The notes under the pieces were generated by a model. The model saw only the letters and a program-made list of their open reading frames with translations, was not told where the DNA came from and ran no database searches. DNA of 64,000 nucleotides from Rhodoplanes sp. (GTDB lineage Bacteria > Pseudomonadota > Alphaproteobacteria > Rhizobiales > Xanthobacteraceae). The stretch is from the NCBI RefSeq assembly GCF_013377085.1, contig NZ_JACAAX010000009.1, forward strand, positions 87,361 through 151,360, in the 5' to 3' direction. The stretch's first letter is position 1; every line of letters starts with the position of its first letter. Shown piece by piece: positions 62,722-64,000 of the stretch. A program made the translations under genes and the position numbers.

Positions 62722-62982
62722 CTAGGGCGATGGCGCGAGCTGCTCGGCGGCTCTGGGCGCCCCCGTCTGTGGCGGCCGACCGCGCGGCTTGAGAGCCGGC
62801 GGCTTGGTCTTCGGTCCCGCGTCCTTGCTCGCGCGGCGGGCTTCCAGCTCGGCCAGCTTCACCTGCCGCTCTTCGAGGTCTGCCTTCTCGACGGCGATCT
62901 TCTGATCGAGCGCTTTCTGCGCATCCTCGATCATCGTGAGCAGATCCTCCGACGACATGTCGGAATAATTCGGCGCGTCCAT
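62722..62982 (-). CDS. small coiled-coil protein with AT-hook-like tail
   Basis: The 86-residue protein begins MDAPNYSDMSSEDLLTMIED and has a long charged helix, with KALDQKIAVEKADLEERQVK suited to a coiled coil (about residues 13-50). The tail has PKTKPPALKPRGRPPQTGAP, where PRGRPP resembles an AT hook. The layout is like a short H-NS/HvrA-type protein lacking the usual C-terminal domain. It probably binds DNA or oligomerises. It is near the IS fragment. Confidence 0.6.
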   Translation of the reverse strand: MDAPNYSDMSSEDLLTMIEDAQKALDQKIAVEKADLEERQVKLAELEARRASKDAGPKTKPPALKPRGRPPQTGAPRAAEQLAPSP

Positions 62983-63308
62983 AAGTCCCTACTCCTGTTC
63001 CGAACCGACGATCGGCGTCCCCGGTTCGGCGATCGCATCGTCTCCGCCCGCCGGATCGCCGTGCGGCGCGATGCAGCCTGTGAATCGTCCAAGCGCCGGC
63101 TAAAGAACATATCATGAACACTAATTCAAGCCCGTCGCCGCAGGGCGGCCCGGCGCAGCGTGATCCGCCACGCGCGTCGCATGGTGAAACGGGTCGTCGG
63201 ATTCTCGCCGCAGTCCGCTTCTGTAGCCCGGGTCGAGTGAAACGAAACCCGGGATCCGCGGCACCGTCTGCCCCTGGACGTCGCTGCGAGGCTGGGCAAG
63301 AATACGCC
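62983..63308. other. 326-base gap before the IS fragment
   Basis: This holds the promoter region of the coiled-coil gene and then a palindrome (63227-63253). The end of the insertion element lies somewhere between 63254 and 63308, but no inverted repeat could be identified because the other end is outside the window. Confidence 0.4.
63227..63253. repeat. short palindrome, CCCGGGT type (family H)
   Basis: CCCGGGT (63227-63233) and ACCCGGG (63247-63253) form a 7-bp stem with an inner TCG/CGA. The surrounding TGTAGCCCGGGT resembles a repeat seen beside genes in other rhizobia. Only one copy is in the window. Confidence 0.5.
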
Positions 63309-64000
63309 TCAGGCGGCGAGGACCGGGCATTGCCGGCGGTGAGCGGTCGTCAGGGTGATTTCAGGCGCGAATCGGGCGAGGAGACGCCGGACGGCGCGGA
63401 GAAGGGTCTGGACGGCGTCCAGGGGGCCGCGCGCGAGCAAATCGGCGGCTCGGTCGATCAGATGGGCCGCGAAGGCGGCGAGGCCGAGGATGGCGAGCAC
63501 GCGTGTGAAGTTGTAGCAGAGCGCCATCAGGCTCCATTCACCGCGCACCTTGCGGAAGCCGCGCACGAGAAAGTGGCGGTAGCCGGCGCGGCACTTCAGC
63601 GTGCCGAACGGATGCTCGGCGAGGGCGGAACGACGGCGCATCAGGGTGCCGGCCCCCTGCATGCGGGCCCGGTGGCGGTCGAGCACGTCCTCGTGCACCC
63701 AGCGAAGAACCTCCCGGGTCCCCGATTTGGCGGTGATGCAGCGCAGCCGCAGAGGACACGCGTCGCACACGCCCTTGCGGCTCACGTAGCGAACCTCGAG
63801 CCGGCCGCCATTCTCCTTGGGCGTCTTGGTCGGCCGCAGCTCCGCACCAGACGGACAGCGGTAGACGTTCGCCTCGGCCTCGTAGGTGAAGTCGGTGTGA
63901 GTGAAGCAGCCCTGTGCCGCGAGCCGCCCGGTGCGCTCGGCCGCCGGCACATAGGCGACGATGCGGTCGTCCTCGCAGCGCTTCAGCGTCGTGCTGTTGT
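63309..64000 (-). mobile_element. IS1182-family transposase, 3' part (runs off the window)
   Basis: The visible C-terminal 230 residues include VRYVSRKGVCDACPLRLRCI, with a cysteine cluster, EHPFGTLKCRAGYRHFLVRG and KVRGEWSLMALCYNFTRVLA, which match the end of IS1182/DDE transposases including the last catalytic Glu region. The frame is open to the window edge, so the 5' part lies beyond it. The stop at 63309 is intact and no frameshift is seen in the visible part. Confidence 0.82.

Noticed and set aside
1..64000. CRISPR array, restriction-modification, toxin-antitoxin or prophage genes
   Set aside because: No evenly spaced direct repeats and no proteins with those families' motifs were seen. 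The palindromic repeats do not have CRISPR spacing.

Overview
The window is high-GC DNA with dense, mostly short-gapped genes. Its gene set and order point to an alphaproteobacterium of the order Hyphomicrobiales (Rhizobiales), probably near Bradyrhizobium, Rhodopseudomonas or Rhodoplanes. The clues are the cycM / kdsB / pheA neighbourhood, a YggT-DUF167-folD unit, a dnaX-ybaB-recR unit with the small SRP RNA just upstream, a complete Tad/Cpa pilus locus, and many bipartite palindromic repeats between genes. The species is inference. Nearly everything is chromosomal housekeeping or common accessory content. The only clear mobile DNA is an IS1182-like transposase cut by the right edge.

Layout. 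1-9617: two RND efflux systems (one metal-type, one multidrug-type) around an adenine deaminase-type enzyme. 9896-13109: the EF-P beta-lysylation set, epmB and epmA divergent from efp. 13243-17029: aspartate dehydrogenase-like enzyme divergent from a tripartite-transporter receptor, then a chemoreceptor. 17165-20656: recR, ybaB, dnaX and the SRP RNA with a candidate promoter. 20719-22620: HIT protein, NudC and an Lrp-type regulator. 22843-36210: Tad pilus locus, with two TadE-like genes and a free-standing CpaC N-domain gene on the minus strand, four Flp pilin genes, cpaA to cpaF, tadB and tadC on the plus strand, and tadD on the minus strand. 36356-42501: GST, M17 aminopeptidase plus NlpC/P60 peptidase, HXXEE protein, and a NUDIX-DsbA-binding protein operon. 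42679-50813: a Yej-type peptide ABC importer with two binding-protein genes. 51037-59462: CycM cytochrome, kdsB, pheA, asd, leuB, folD and small conserved genes. 59741-64000: tRNA-Ala(CGC), small hypothetical genes, a DUF1127 protein, a LysR regulator, a small coiled-coil protein with an AT-hook-like tail, and the IS fragment.

How genes work together. EpmB isomerises lysine, EpmA attaches it to EF-P, and the modified factor relieves ribosome stalling at proline stretches. The Tad genes form one machine: prepilin peptidase (CpaA), pilins (Flp), secretin and its partners (CpaB, CpaC, CpaD, TadD), localisation protein (CpaE), motor ATPase (CpaF) and inner-membrane platform (TadB, TadC). TTAACC half-sites resembling CtrA boxes lie upstream of several Tad transcription units. 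The Yej genes encode a peptide or muropeptide importer.

No CRISPR array, restriction-modification system, prophage or recognisable defence island was seen. The features most worth a second look are the bipartite palindromes at most convergent gene ends, the second Yej binding-protein gene bracketed by inverted repeat copies with its start codon apparently lost, the near-identical Flp array with an odd fourth member, and the stand-alone CpaC N-domain protein.
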